DNA from: Paenibacillus jilunlii
Lineage (GTDB): Bacteria > Bacillota > Bacilli > Paenibacillales > Paenibacillaceae
Direction of reading: 5' to 3'
NCBI RefSeq assembly: GCF_900102965.1
Contig: NZ_FNGM01000024.1
Coordinates: 34,283 to 98,282, forward strand
DNA: 64,000 nt
Below the pieces are notes generated by a model. It did not search any database and had not been told where the DNA came from. It was given only the letters and a program-made list of their open reading frames with translations. Made by a program: the position numbers and the translations under genes. Positions 10,335-18,300 of this stretch are shown in pieces. The first letter of the stretch is position 1. Every line of letters begins with the position of its first letter.

Positions 10335-10382
10335 CAGCATAAATAACCCTTCACCATATACTGGTGAGGGTTATTTATGCTG
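10335..10382 (-). terminator. Long near-perfect hairpin after the thioesterase gene
   Basis: Two arms of 21-22 bases (10335-10356 and 10362-10382) pair with a single bulged base around a five-base loop. The stem begins 7 bases past the thioesterase stop codon, the usual place for an intrinsic terminator. No T-run follows on the minus strand, and the next synthase gene begins 120 bases later. It may therefore cause partial termination, stabilise the upstream mRNA 3' end, or mark processing, rather than fully stop transcription. Confidence 0.6.
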
Positions 10383-10389
10383 GCACATT

Positions 10390-11112
10390 CTATGCAATTA
10401 GTGTTCTGTTAATGAGGTCGATGACCTTCTTCTCATCCTCGTTGATGAAGAAGTGCCCTCCCTGAAACGTAACGATCGAGCAGGATTGGGTCGTGTACTC
10501 TTTCCACTGCCGGATCTCACCCATGCTTGTGATCTCATCCTCATCGCCGACAAGAACAGTAATATCTATGTCCCATTTTTCTTGGGGGGCTTCAGTGAAA
10601 TAGCTCTCTACATTCTTGTAGTCAGACCTTAGGACTGGTGTGAAAATCCCCATCAGTTCTTTGTTCTCCGAAACTTGCTTCGGAGTTCCGCCAAGTCTGA
10701 TGACTTCCTGCCAGAATTCATCATCCGGCAAATGATGAATCTTCTTCTTATCATGAATATGGGGCGGGTACATACCGGACAGAAAAAGATGCCGCGGTTT
10801 TTCCCAGCCGTTGGCCTGGATTTGTTTCATCAGTTCACATATATACAACGTCCCCATGCTGTGTCCAAATAACGAATAGCCCTTGTCGCCTATTTGATCC
10901 ATAATAGCAGTAGAGATATCTTTCACCCCGTCACACAGCGAAGGATAGAATGGTTCTACAAACCTTCTTCCCCTCCCGGCCAGCTCTACGGGTATCAACT
11001 CAATTCTTGAGTCCAGCTCTCGTTTCCACTTTGTAAATACAGTAGCAGACCCGCCTGCGTACGGCAAACAAAACAACTTCATTCCATTTAAAGAACCGTT
11101 GCTGGTACCCAC
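10390..11112 (-). CDS. Type II (stand-alone) thioesterase
   Basis: An alpha/beta hydrolase of 240 residues, the usual size of the external thioesterases of NRPS and PKS clusters. These clear misprimed or stalled carrier proteins. The N-terminal KLFCLPYAGGSA motif is typical of the family, the nucleophile is Ser85 in GHSMG, a possible acid lies in LVGDEDEIT, and the catalytic His is in QGGHFFI. I start it at GTG 11112, which sits 8 bases after AAAGGAG. A longer form from 11202 is open, but has no comparable ribosome site and would add a tail not seen in the family. It has its own upstream region with a promoter, and a strong hairpin follows its stop codon. Confidence 0.92.
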   Translation of the reverse strand: MGTSNGSLNGMKLFCLPYAGGSATVFTKWKRELDSRIELIPVELAGRGRRFVEPFYPSLCDGVKDISTAIMDQIGDKGYSLFGHSMGTLYICELMKQIQANGWEKPRHLFLSGMYPPHIHDKKKIHHLPDDEFWQEVIRLGGTPKQVSENKELMGIFTPVLRSDYKNVESYFTEAPQEKWDIDITVLVGDEDEITSMGEIRQWKEYTTQSCSIVTFQGGHFFINEDEKKVIDLINRTLIA

Positions 11113-11120
11113 TGCATATT

Positions 11121-11127
11121 CTCCTTT
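11121..11127 (-). promoter_or_regulatory. Ribosome binding site deciding the thioesterase start
   Basis: AAAGGAG on the minus strand lies 8 bases before an in-frame GTG. An ATG in between is out of frame. This supports the shorter, family-length thioesterase. Confidence 0.7.
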
Positions 11128-11290
11128 TTGGCGTCCCATCGCATCTTTTAGAACGTCCTCAGAGGCATAGCTTCGCCATTTCGTGTATCTTGCTGCATAC
11201 ACTACTACTCTACCATTTATGGCCCCTGCGTCATTCTAAAGTGCCTAAGCTTCAATAGAACAGTCTGGTTATTTTTGTGAGAATAAAGCA

Positions 11291-11331
11291 AAAACCTCCC
11301 CTATAACTCTGCAGTTGTCAGGACAGGTTTT
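11291..11331 (-). terminator. Possible attenuator or terminator hairpin in the thioesterase leader
   Basis: Read on the minus strand, AAAACCT (11331-11325) pairs with AGGTTTT (11297-11291). A nested AACT/AGTT stem lies inside and the outer arm ends in a run of five T. It is about 60 bases downstream of the proposed promoter and about 180 before the GTG start. Both stems are short and AT-rich, so a regulatory role is a guess. Confidence 0.35.
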
Positions 11332-11389
11332 ACCACTATGAGTATCTTTATCTATCCAAAAAATTGTCGACTTGGAACCCTTAACCAAC

Positions 11390-11418
11390 ATATTATCGTA
11401 CGCCTATACCCTTGTCAA
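11390..11418 (-). promoter_or_regulatory. Sigma-A-type promoter ahead of the thioesterase
   Basis: On the minus strand a perfect TTGACA (11418-11413) is followed after exactly 17 bases by TAATAT (11395-11390), a four-of-six match to TATAAT. It lies just after the free ACP gene's stop codon. It begins the longest non-coding stretch in the window (11113-11429, 317 bases), which otherwise holds only the leader hairpin and the ribosome site. It would drive the thioesterase and, by read-through, the hybrid synthase, HAD phosphatase and last PKS. It is the clearest promoter match I noticed here. Confidence 0.7.
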
Positions 11419-11429
11419 GAAATTACAGG

Positions 11430-11759
11430 TTAGGACGCTTTATTCACTTCCCTCTCAATATAAGCAACCAGATCCTGCATGGAATGAAATAATTCAATGT
11501 TCAGCATGTCGTCCTCAAATTGAATCTGAAACGCATTTTCGATCTCAACCACTAACCGGATGAACCCGAGTGAGTTAATCCCTGCATCCTGCAAGCTGAT
11601 GTGATCCCCGGAGAAATCAATTCCGTTGCCCTGTACAGCTGCATTTCCAGTTGTTGCATTGCCAGTTGTATCGCCAGTTGCATCGCCAGCTGCCGCCACT
11701 TGCATCTGCTTGAGATAAATTTGCACCAATTGGGCTTCAATCTCATTTTTGGTTATCAC
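11430..11759 (-). CDS. Free-standing acyl carrier protein with a low-complexity insertion
   Basis: About 109 residues. Helix I (ITKNEIEAQLVQIYLKQMQ) and the block around GINSLGF, whose Ser would carry phosphopantetheine, identify a discrete acyl carrier protein; Asn replaces the usual Asp before Ser. Between helix I and this site lies a Gly/Thr/Asn/Ala-rich stretch of about 25 residues encoded by a 12-base tandem repeat, making the protein longer than the usual 80-90. The GTG at 11759 is chosen because AAGGGGAGTGA ends 8 bases before it; a GTG at 11771 overlaps that site. Its upstream neighbour is a BtrH-like protein. In butirosin biosynthesis BtrH takes its acyl group from the discrete ACP BtrI, so these two may form a similar pair (inference). 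Confidence 0.88.
   Translation of the reverse strand: MITKNEIEAQLVQIYLKQMQVAAAGDATGDTTGNATTGNAAVQGNGIDFSGDHISLQDAGINSLGFIRLVVEIENAFQIQFEDDMLNIELFHSMQDLVAYIEREVNKAS
11647..11697. repeat. 12-base tandem repeat inside the ACP gene
   Basis: Imperfect copies of a 12-base unit (plus strand CCAGTTGCATCG), one of them expanded to 15 bases, stay in frame. They encode a GDAT-GDTT-GNATT-GNA run in the loop between ACP helix I and the serine helix. Such repeats change copy number by slippage, so this loop may vary in length between strains. Confidence 0.75.
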
Positions 11760-11767
11760 GCTTAGAA

Positions 11768-11778
11768 TCACTCCCCTT
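11768..11778 (-). promoter_or_regulatory. Strong ribosome binding site of the ACP gene
   Basis: AAGGGGAGTGA nearly matches the 16S rRNA anti-SD complement AAGGAGGTGA and stands 8 bases before the GTG at 11759. It rules against the in-frame GTG at 11771, which lies within it. Confidence 0.65.
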
Positions 11779-11825
11779 GTGGATTTTACCTATAGCCCTT
11801 GAGCGGGATGGATCATGACAATGGC

Positions 11826-12854
11826 TTAGAAGGAGTACGCTTTGTTTTGAGACAGGTGATCCAATAGTTTTTCCATGAACAGCTTTTCCTTGGACGCTAT
11901 TTCTTCCAGATACCTCATGATTCTAGTAAGCGATTCCGGAGTGTTGTGCAAATAATATCTCAGCATCAGATTTCGGGCGTTTAATGCCAGCCGTTCCAAT
12001 TCGATGGAAGAAGCAAGCACATCATCAGAAGTAATAAGCCGCTGTGAAGGCCCTTCCATGTATCTAATGCGGGCGGACATCAGGCTCTTATGCTCCCACA
12101 AGCTGTGAATATGCCTGACGTCGAAGCCGGTTTGCCCATTCAGCAACTGCTCGAAATATTGCAGCAGTGCGTTATAGGTCTTCAACCCGTAATCACAATG
12201 ATTCCAAGGGGAGGCAACCATCCGGAATCTGGCAGATGTATTTCTGGAGAGCAGGTAATCTTCCAGGGTTTCCTGAGCCAGGGTCAGATCAAAATCATAT
12301 TGTCCTGATTCATTCCATTTATACAGAAAGATCCGGTCGCACACCGCTTGATGATCGATAACATCAATGTTGTGATACGCCTGCTCAAAGTCGGTAAACC
12401 GTACGCTGGTGGAAGCAAAGGTATGTTTATCTGTAAAGCCCATAAGCTGAAACGTTTGCTCCTGCAAATCATATCCGTGGATCAATATATCATGGGAAAG
12501 ATGGCTTTTGCGGTAAACTTCCCGTTCCGGGATGAAAAACTCGTCTACGTTCAGATTACAGTACATGCCGTCATCCAGACAGTCCCGGATAAAGTCGACA
12601 ATATTGCGCTTGATAATGCCCATTGTGCTTCTTTGCAGGCGTTCGACATGCAGCCATGGATTTAAAGTATGGTCATGAATGTAAAAAGTAAAGGGGATGG
12701 GCGGATCAGGTCTTTTGTCATAACATACTTGTATATAGTTGCTGTAGAACCAAGGCAGACTCTTATCGTGTGCCAGCACGATACAAAGCGGAAAAGCAAA
12801 AAACTGGTATCCCCAAATAGGCGGCTGTACCACCGGTAAAAGCACTTTCTTCAT
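11826..12854 (-). CDS. BtrH-like / papain-fold acyltransferase candidate
   Basis: A 342-residue protein without a signal peptide. The N-terminal half resembles the BtrH_N group (butirosin biosynthesis protein H, a Cys/His papain-like fold). It has a candidate Cys24 in FPLCIVLAHD, a segment ending HDILIHGYD with His121 before the GYD strand, and an acidic residue in LMGFTD. The C-terminal half is helical, ending in a probable coiled segment. BtrH moves an acyl group from an ACP to an amine of the aminoglycoside. Here the gene directly precedes a free ACP, so a similar acyl transfer onto the product is plausible. The match is to pattern and context, not strong identity; a C39-type peptidase-like role is an alternative. 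The start follows AAAGGGGAAGT. Confidence 0.6.
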   Translation of the reverse strand: MKKVLLPVVQPPIWGYQFFAFPLCIVLAHDKSLPWFYSNYIQVCYDKRPDPPIPFTFYIHDHTLNPWLHVERLQRSTMGIIKRNIVDFIRDCLDDGMYCNLNVDEFFIPEREVYRKSHLSHDILIHGYDLQEQTFQLMGFTDKHTFASTSVRFTDFEQAYHNIDVIDHQAVCDRIFLYKWNESGQYDFDLTLAQETLEDYLLSRNTSARFRMVASPWNHCDYGLKTYNALLQYFEQLLNGQTGFDVRHIHSLWEHKSLMSARIRYMEGPSQRLITSDDVLASSIELERLALNARNLMLRYYLHNTPESLTRIMRYLEEIASKEKLFMEKLLDHLSQNKAYSF

Positions 12855-12911
12855 TCCATACTTCCCCTTTCAGTTTCGAATGAGAATGGCAAGCTTTGGG
12901 ATCTGTTTGGG

Positions 12912-15329
12912 CTATTCCAAAAACGGGCCTATCATCGAGACGGCATTCTTTTTCACCTCTTCAGGTGTTCCGGTGGCGACAATCTCCCCTCCCTTGTATC
13001 CTGCGCCCGGCCCCAGCTCGATGAGATGATCACAATAGGAAAGGACATACGGGTCGTGTTCGATGAGTATGACAGAATGCTTGCCGGCTACCAGTTTGCT
13101 TAAGATCATCAGCAATTTTTCGGCATCGTAGTAGCTGAGTCCGACAGTAGGTTCATCCAGAATATACAGATAGTTAACTTTTCCGCTTTTACCCAGCTCT
13201 CTGGCAAGCTTTAAGCGCTGCACTTCTCCTCCGCTCAGCGTGGTGAGACTTTGACCCAGATGAATGTAACCCATGCCCATCTCTTCTATTGCAGTCAGCA
13301 GGCTGCTGATTTTGGGCTGGTCCTGAAAAAAGGCCTGTGCTTCCGAAACAGACATCGCAAGAATGTCAGCAATACTGCGCTGCTTATACTTCACCCGCAG
13401 CACTTCATTCTTAAAACGTTTGCCTTGGCAGGACGGGCATTCCTCGCTAAACACAAGCTGGCTCAGCCATCTCTTGATGTGCCCGTAGCCATTGCACGCC
13501 GGGCATGAGCCTATAGAGTTAAAGGAAAAGTGTCCTTTCGTAAATTGCTGCGCCACCGCCTCTTCCTGTATGGAGAAAATATGGCGGATTGGCTCCCAGA
13601 CCCCCAGAAAGGTAGCCACAATCGAATTTTCATGCCTCCGGGCCAACTGCTGGGTGACGACGACAAATCCGTCTATATTCCCGGTACCTTCCAGTTCCGC
13701 CTCTGCTCTGGCCTGAACGGTATCATTTTCGGTTTCCGCTTCGTCCAGACGCTTGGTTCCCGGTGCCCGTGCCTTCAATGCGGCCTGCAGCAAAGGGATC
13801 AATGTATCGATCATCAAGGAGCTTTTACCGCTGCCGGACAAACCGCATATGCCTACGATAGACTGCAGCGGGATATCCACGTTAATATTCTTCAGGTTAT
13901 TGGTTCTGGCATTCTTGATGGAAAGCCTGGGCGTGGAGCTATCTACTGCACCCGCGTATTCTTTGGGCGGCATCGGTTTGTGAAGCAGATACTTGGCCGT
14001 TATAGATTCAGCGGAACCCAGAAAGTTGGCATAGTCCCCTTGATAGACAATAGTCCCGCCTCCCTGGCCCGCTTTGGGACCAAAATCAATAATGTATTCA
14101 GCCTGCCGGATCACACTTTCGTCATGCTCTACGACAATCACCGTATTTCCTTGTTCCTTCAAGCTTTGAAAGCTCCCGATAATCTTGGCCTTCTCCACTT
14201 CGTGCAGGCCGGCCGTCGGCTCATCAAAGATATAAATGATCGAATCCACTTTGGCTGACAGATGGGACATAATATGCAGTCTCTGAATTTCCCCGCCGCT
14301 AAGAGACGGAATTTCCCGGTACAGATTAAGGTAAGATAATCCAACGGTCTCCATACAGGTTAGCTTGCTGAGAATCTCCTTGATCAAATGCATCACAAAA
14401 GCAGAATGGGGCCTTACGGTCAGATAATGCTGAAAAAACGCTGTAAGCCCCAGCACATCCATCTGGCAAAGCTGGCCAATATGGTTATTCTCCAAGGTGA
14501 TGGACAGCGCCCTTTCCCCAAGCCGGTACCCGTGGCATCTTGTACATGGCCGGGTGATGTGGAGATCAGGAAACTGCTGCAGATTCACTTTTTTCAGCTT
14601 CTCCTCAATAACTACATTCACTCCATAAAAGATAAGGTTCCCTTTGCTCTGCGTCCGTTTGGGCCGGTAATGCAAAAAAACGTCTCTGGCCTCTCCGGAT
14701 AACTCAGAAACCGGCGTCTCCGGCGCGAGATTATAGGTTTGGATAAAGTTATCAAACCTTTTGGTGACATATTCCTTTTCCTCTTTTTTGTGCTGCGGAA
14801 ACTCATAGGCGAACTGGTGCCATACTTCTATCGGTTCGCTGCTTGGCGGCAGAATCTTCGCAATATTCACCTCAGTAATCGTTCCTCTGCCGCTGCAGGC
14901 CGGGCAGGAGCCGTGAGGAGAGTTGAACATAAACATTCCGGGGACATAACCGCGCAAGGAAGCCTCTGGCTCTTCGTTCTCCTTCTCTACCCCTTCGTTC
15001 ACATAGATCAGCGCCATCAGGTTCAGGAGCCGGGTGGCCGTCCCTACAACCGACCTTGGATTCAGGTTGCTCACGGTTCTCTGCTGTACGGCAATCGTCG
15101 GACTAAGCCCCTGAATCATATCAAACGCGTCATAGTGCAGGACGTCATGGGAAATGCCCAAGGCCTCCAGATAAAGCCGCTGCCCTTCATGATGGAGCGT
15201 ATCAAAGATAAAACTGGATTTCCCCGATCCGCTAATGCCCGTTACGACAATAAGCTGCTGCTTCGGAATTTTTGTTGTGATGTTTTTGAGATTATGCAAT
15301 TTGGCATTATAGACCTCGATATGTTTCAT
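12912..15329 (-). CDS. UvrA-like ABC ATPase lacking the UvrB-binding domain (probable self-resistance)
   Basis: An 805-residue protein with the UvrA plan: Walker A at 31-39 (GISGSGKSS), CPAC and CTRC pairs at 142-145 and 262-265, signature LSGGE at 343-347, Walker B with IFDEPTAGL, then a second ATPase with GLSGSGKSS near 496, CPAC/CPSC pairs near 609-634, LSGGE near 698 and ILDEPTVGL. Canonical UvrA has about 940 residues. Here the stretch between GTATRLLNLM (96-105) and FNSPHGSCPAC (135-145) is only about 30 residues, so the UvrB-binding domain is missing. This is the layout of DrrC (daunorubicin resistance) and Ecm16 (echinomycin), which protect DNA from their host's drug. The ATG shares one base with the previous synthase's stop codon (TAATG), implying coupled translation. 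It is cytoplasmic and DNA-binding, not a transporter. Confidence 0.9.
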   Translation of the reverse strand: MKHIEVYNAKLHNLKNITTKIPKQQLIVVTGISGSGKSSFIFDTLHHEGQRLYLEALGISHDVLHYDAFDMIQGLSPTIAVQQRTVSNLNPRSVVGTATRLLNLMALIYVNEGVEKENEEPEASLRGYVPGMFMFNSPHGSCPACSGRGTITEVNIAKILPPSSEPIEVWHQFAYEFPQHKKEEKEYVTKRFDNFIQTYNLAPETPVSELSGEARDVFLHYRPKRTQSKGNLIFYGVNVVIEEKLKKVNLQQFPDLHITRPCTRCHGYRLGERALSITLENNHIGQLCQMDVLGLTAFFQHYLTVRPHSAFVMHLIKEILSKLTCMETVGLSYLNLYREIPSLSGGEIQRLHIMSHLSAKVDSIIYIFDEPTAGLHEVEKAKIIGSFQSLKEQGNTVIVVEHDESVIRQAEYIIDFGPKAGQGGGTIVYQGDYANFLGSAESITAKYLLHKPMPPKEYAGAVDSSTPRLSIKNARTNNLKNINVDIPLQSIVGICGLSGSGKSSLMIDTLIPLLQAALKARAPGTKRLDEAETENDTVQARAEAELEGTGNIDGFVVVTQQLARRHENSIVATFLGVWEPIRHIFSIQEEAVAQQFTKGHFSFNSIGSCPACNGYGHIKRWLSQLVFSEECPSCQGKRFKNEVLRVKYKQRSIADILAMSVSEAQAFFQDQPKISSLLTAIEEMGMGYIHLGQSLTTLSGGEVQRLKLARELGKSGKVNYLYILDEPTVGLSYYDAEKLLMILSKLVAGKHSVILIEHDPYVLSYCDHLIELGPGAGYKGGEIVATGTPEEVKKNAVSMIGPFLE

Positions 15330-18300
15330 TACACAAGTCCTTTCTGCGCTCCCTCTTGATGGACTAACTCTCCAAGCGTTGATGCACGGTGAATATTGGC
15401 TGCCTGCTGACAGATATCCAGCAGCAGGTTAGCAATATGGTCATGATCATATACGCTGCGGTTGTATTCGATCCGGAGCGTAAACCGCTCTTCACCCGGG
15501 TTGACAAACAGACGCAGGGGAAGATGCAATTGTCCGATGCTCTCTGCTTGAAGCAAGTTCTGCCCGCTTCCGCTCTGTGTCTGGTTCAAGTGGAACGGAA
15601 AATTGGTGTATACCAGGCTCCGAGTGTTGGTCACCCTCTGTAAATAGTCGGCGGGAAGCCCGGACCACTGGCTTATCTGCTGTAAGGTAACATGCTCGTG
15701 GCGTCTGAGCTTCAGTAATTTTTTTTGCAGCGCTTGAAACCAGTCCTGGACACGCTCCGCAGGATCGTACATCAGGCGGACAGGCAGGCTGTTCGTAAAC
15801 AAACCTACCATGGTGTCCATATGCTCCACCTCGGGGACTCTTCCCGATGTAATCATTCCGAGCATGATGTCACGCTTCTTGAGCAACCGGGCAAGCACCA
15901 GACCCCATACGCCAAGAAACAGCGTATTCATAGTGATCTGGCCTTTTCTGGTAAACTCTCTTGCCGCCTGCATAACATCGGGCGGAATATCTGCACTCTG
16001 AAAAGCGCCTTCGTAGTTCAGAGAGGTGATGTCGTTCGTAGGCTCCGGCTGCGTTTCTATGCTAAAACCCTTCATTTCCTCTGTCCAGCACGCCTTCGCT
16101 TCCCCGATATCCTTTGTTTTTTGCCATTGCATATAAGCCAGATAAGGCGTAGGCGCGGTTTCGGGCAGAGGCTTCAGGGATTCGCTCTGTTCATAGCTGT
16201 CCCATACTTCCCGCAGAATTATATTCATGCTCCAGCCGTCAAACAAAGAGTTCTGGTAAGACCAGACAAATTGATAGCAGGCCTCCCGGAGCTTCATAAG
16301 GTGGAAACGCATTTGTGGAACCTCATCCACTTTAAAGCTTTTTTTTCTTTCCAGGGACAGGAACTCATCCAGTGCGCGCTGCTGTCCTTCCTCCGAGAGT
16401 CCGGTCCAATCCAGCTCGTGGATGGTGATTTCAGCCTGTTTTTTGACAAACTGAACCGGATTGGAAATTCTTCTCCAGACAAAGCCTGTCCGCAGCAGGG
16501 TATGACGGTTCACTACCTTGTTCCAGGCTGACTGAAAGCGGCCGCGGTGCAGCTCCCCGGAAATTTGAAACGAAAGCAGATTTACCGTGCCCAGACGGGC
16601 ATTGATAATATTGTGGTTCAACACCAGAAGCTGCATAAATGACAGCGGATACACACTTTCCACTTCTTCGGCAGATAAGACCTCCGCCAACAGGTTCTGA
16701 TCGGAGGTATCGACATCAAAATAATGAATGCCCGCCCGTTGTTCCGGCATAGGCTCTTCTTCTTGCAGGGAGGCCGCCGGGTGCTCAAGGAGCTTATCGG
16801 ATAATTGCGCTATCGTCGGGTAGTCGAAGAGCAGCTCCGAAGAAAACACGATGTCAAAATCCTTTGCACGGGAAGCAAACTGGATAGCTGTTACAGAATC
16901 GCCCCCGTGTTCGAAAAAGTCGTCCTGGCTGCTGACCGGCTTTTTCCCTAGTAGCTCCTCTAAGATGCTGCACAGTCTGGAGACGATGTACTCCTTCCGC
17001 TTCTCCGGTACATCCGGGAATGCTCCGGCCGAATTTGGGGAGAAGCTGGCCAGCAGCTCCTGAACTTGCTGCAGCTGGGACGAATCCAGTGTATAGCTTG
17101 TGCTGCCAACCTGAACGAAATGGTCTCCCCGGCTCACTGCCTTTAATGGTTCTTCGGGAAGTTCACCTGCCTCAAGGCTTCCCTGTTCTCCAGCAGCAGC
17201 TCTGTCAATCCAGTAAGTCTCTCTATCAAAAGCATAGGTTGGCAGCGGAATTCTTCTTGTCTGCCCGCCGGATTGAACGTTCTTCCAACAGACGTCAACG
17301 TTGGCCAACCACAACCTCCCCAAGGATTCGAGAAGGACCCTGTCAGCCGATTCGTTGTCTGTTTCCCTTGGCAGGGAATTCAGCAATAGAGCGGTTTGAT
17401 TCTTTTCTTGAATGGTTAGATCCAGCATATCCAGGCGATTGTATTCCCAGCCGATCTTGATATATATCGGATTTTGGAGTGCGGCAAGCTCTGACACACA
17501 AGCCAACAGATTGCTTGGCTGGTTCAGGACCTCTTTCCAGTAGGCCAGGGAGGTTGCCTGCCCTTCTTCCATCCAGGTCTGCGATCGATTGGACAGAACC
17601 GGGAGGGTTGGCTGTCCCAGCACCATTCCTTCCGGAACCTCCCCCTCGAAAAACAATAATTTCAAGGCATCCTCGCGTGAAAAAACATTCGCCAGACAAG
17701 CGCCGACATATTCACCGATCCAGTCCCCGGCCACCGCGTGCGGGAAAACGCCCCAGTGCTGCCATAGCTGTACCAGGGAATAACCAAATATGAAAGAGAG
17801 AAGCGGTCCATTGGGCTCCTGGCTGGAGGGCAGCTCCGCTTGTCCTTGAACGTTATCAGCTTCAGGGAATATCCGCTTTGTGAGATCAAGTTGAAACATC
17901 CGTTCCACCATGTGAAAGCTTTCATCCATTGTTTTTCGGAAGTAAGGCTCTTGCCTATACAATTCCCGAACCATGGCTACGGGGGGTGCCTGTTCCAAGG
18001 AGAAAAAGAAAACAACGGATTTCTCCTGTTTAACCGCCCGCTGGTCCGGGCAGATGTTCCGCTGCTCTCCATGGTTGCCGCAAAGAAGAAATCCCCGGTA
18101 GTCAAAATGCTCCCTTCCCGTCTGAAGGGTATAAGACACCCGTGACAGGTCGGCCTCTGGATTGGCGTTGAGGTACGCCAGCAGATTGTCAAGGTTACGC
18201 TGCCGGGCCTGCTCTGTTTTCCCCGAGAACGGCAGCAGATGCCAATCTTGTCTGCTTGGTTCCAGACGGAGGTCTGGGGCTTGTTCGACAATGACATGGA

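Noticed and set aside
11113..11202. N-terminal extension of the thioesterase
   Set aside because: It adds 30 residues not found in type II thioesterases, and the strong AAAGGAG site lies inside it just before GTG 11112.
13530..14258. Plus-strand open frame opposite the UvrA-like gene
   Set aside because: Antisense shadow; the opposite strand carries intact Walker A, zinc-site and signature motifs.
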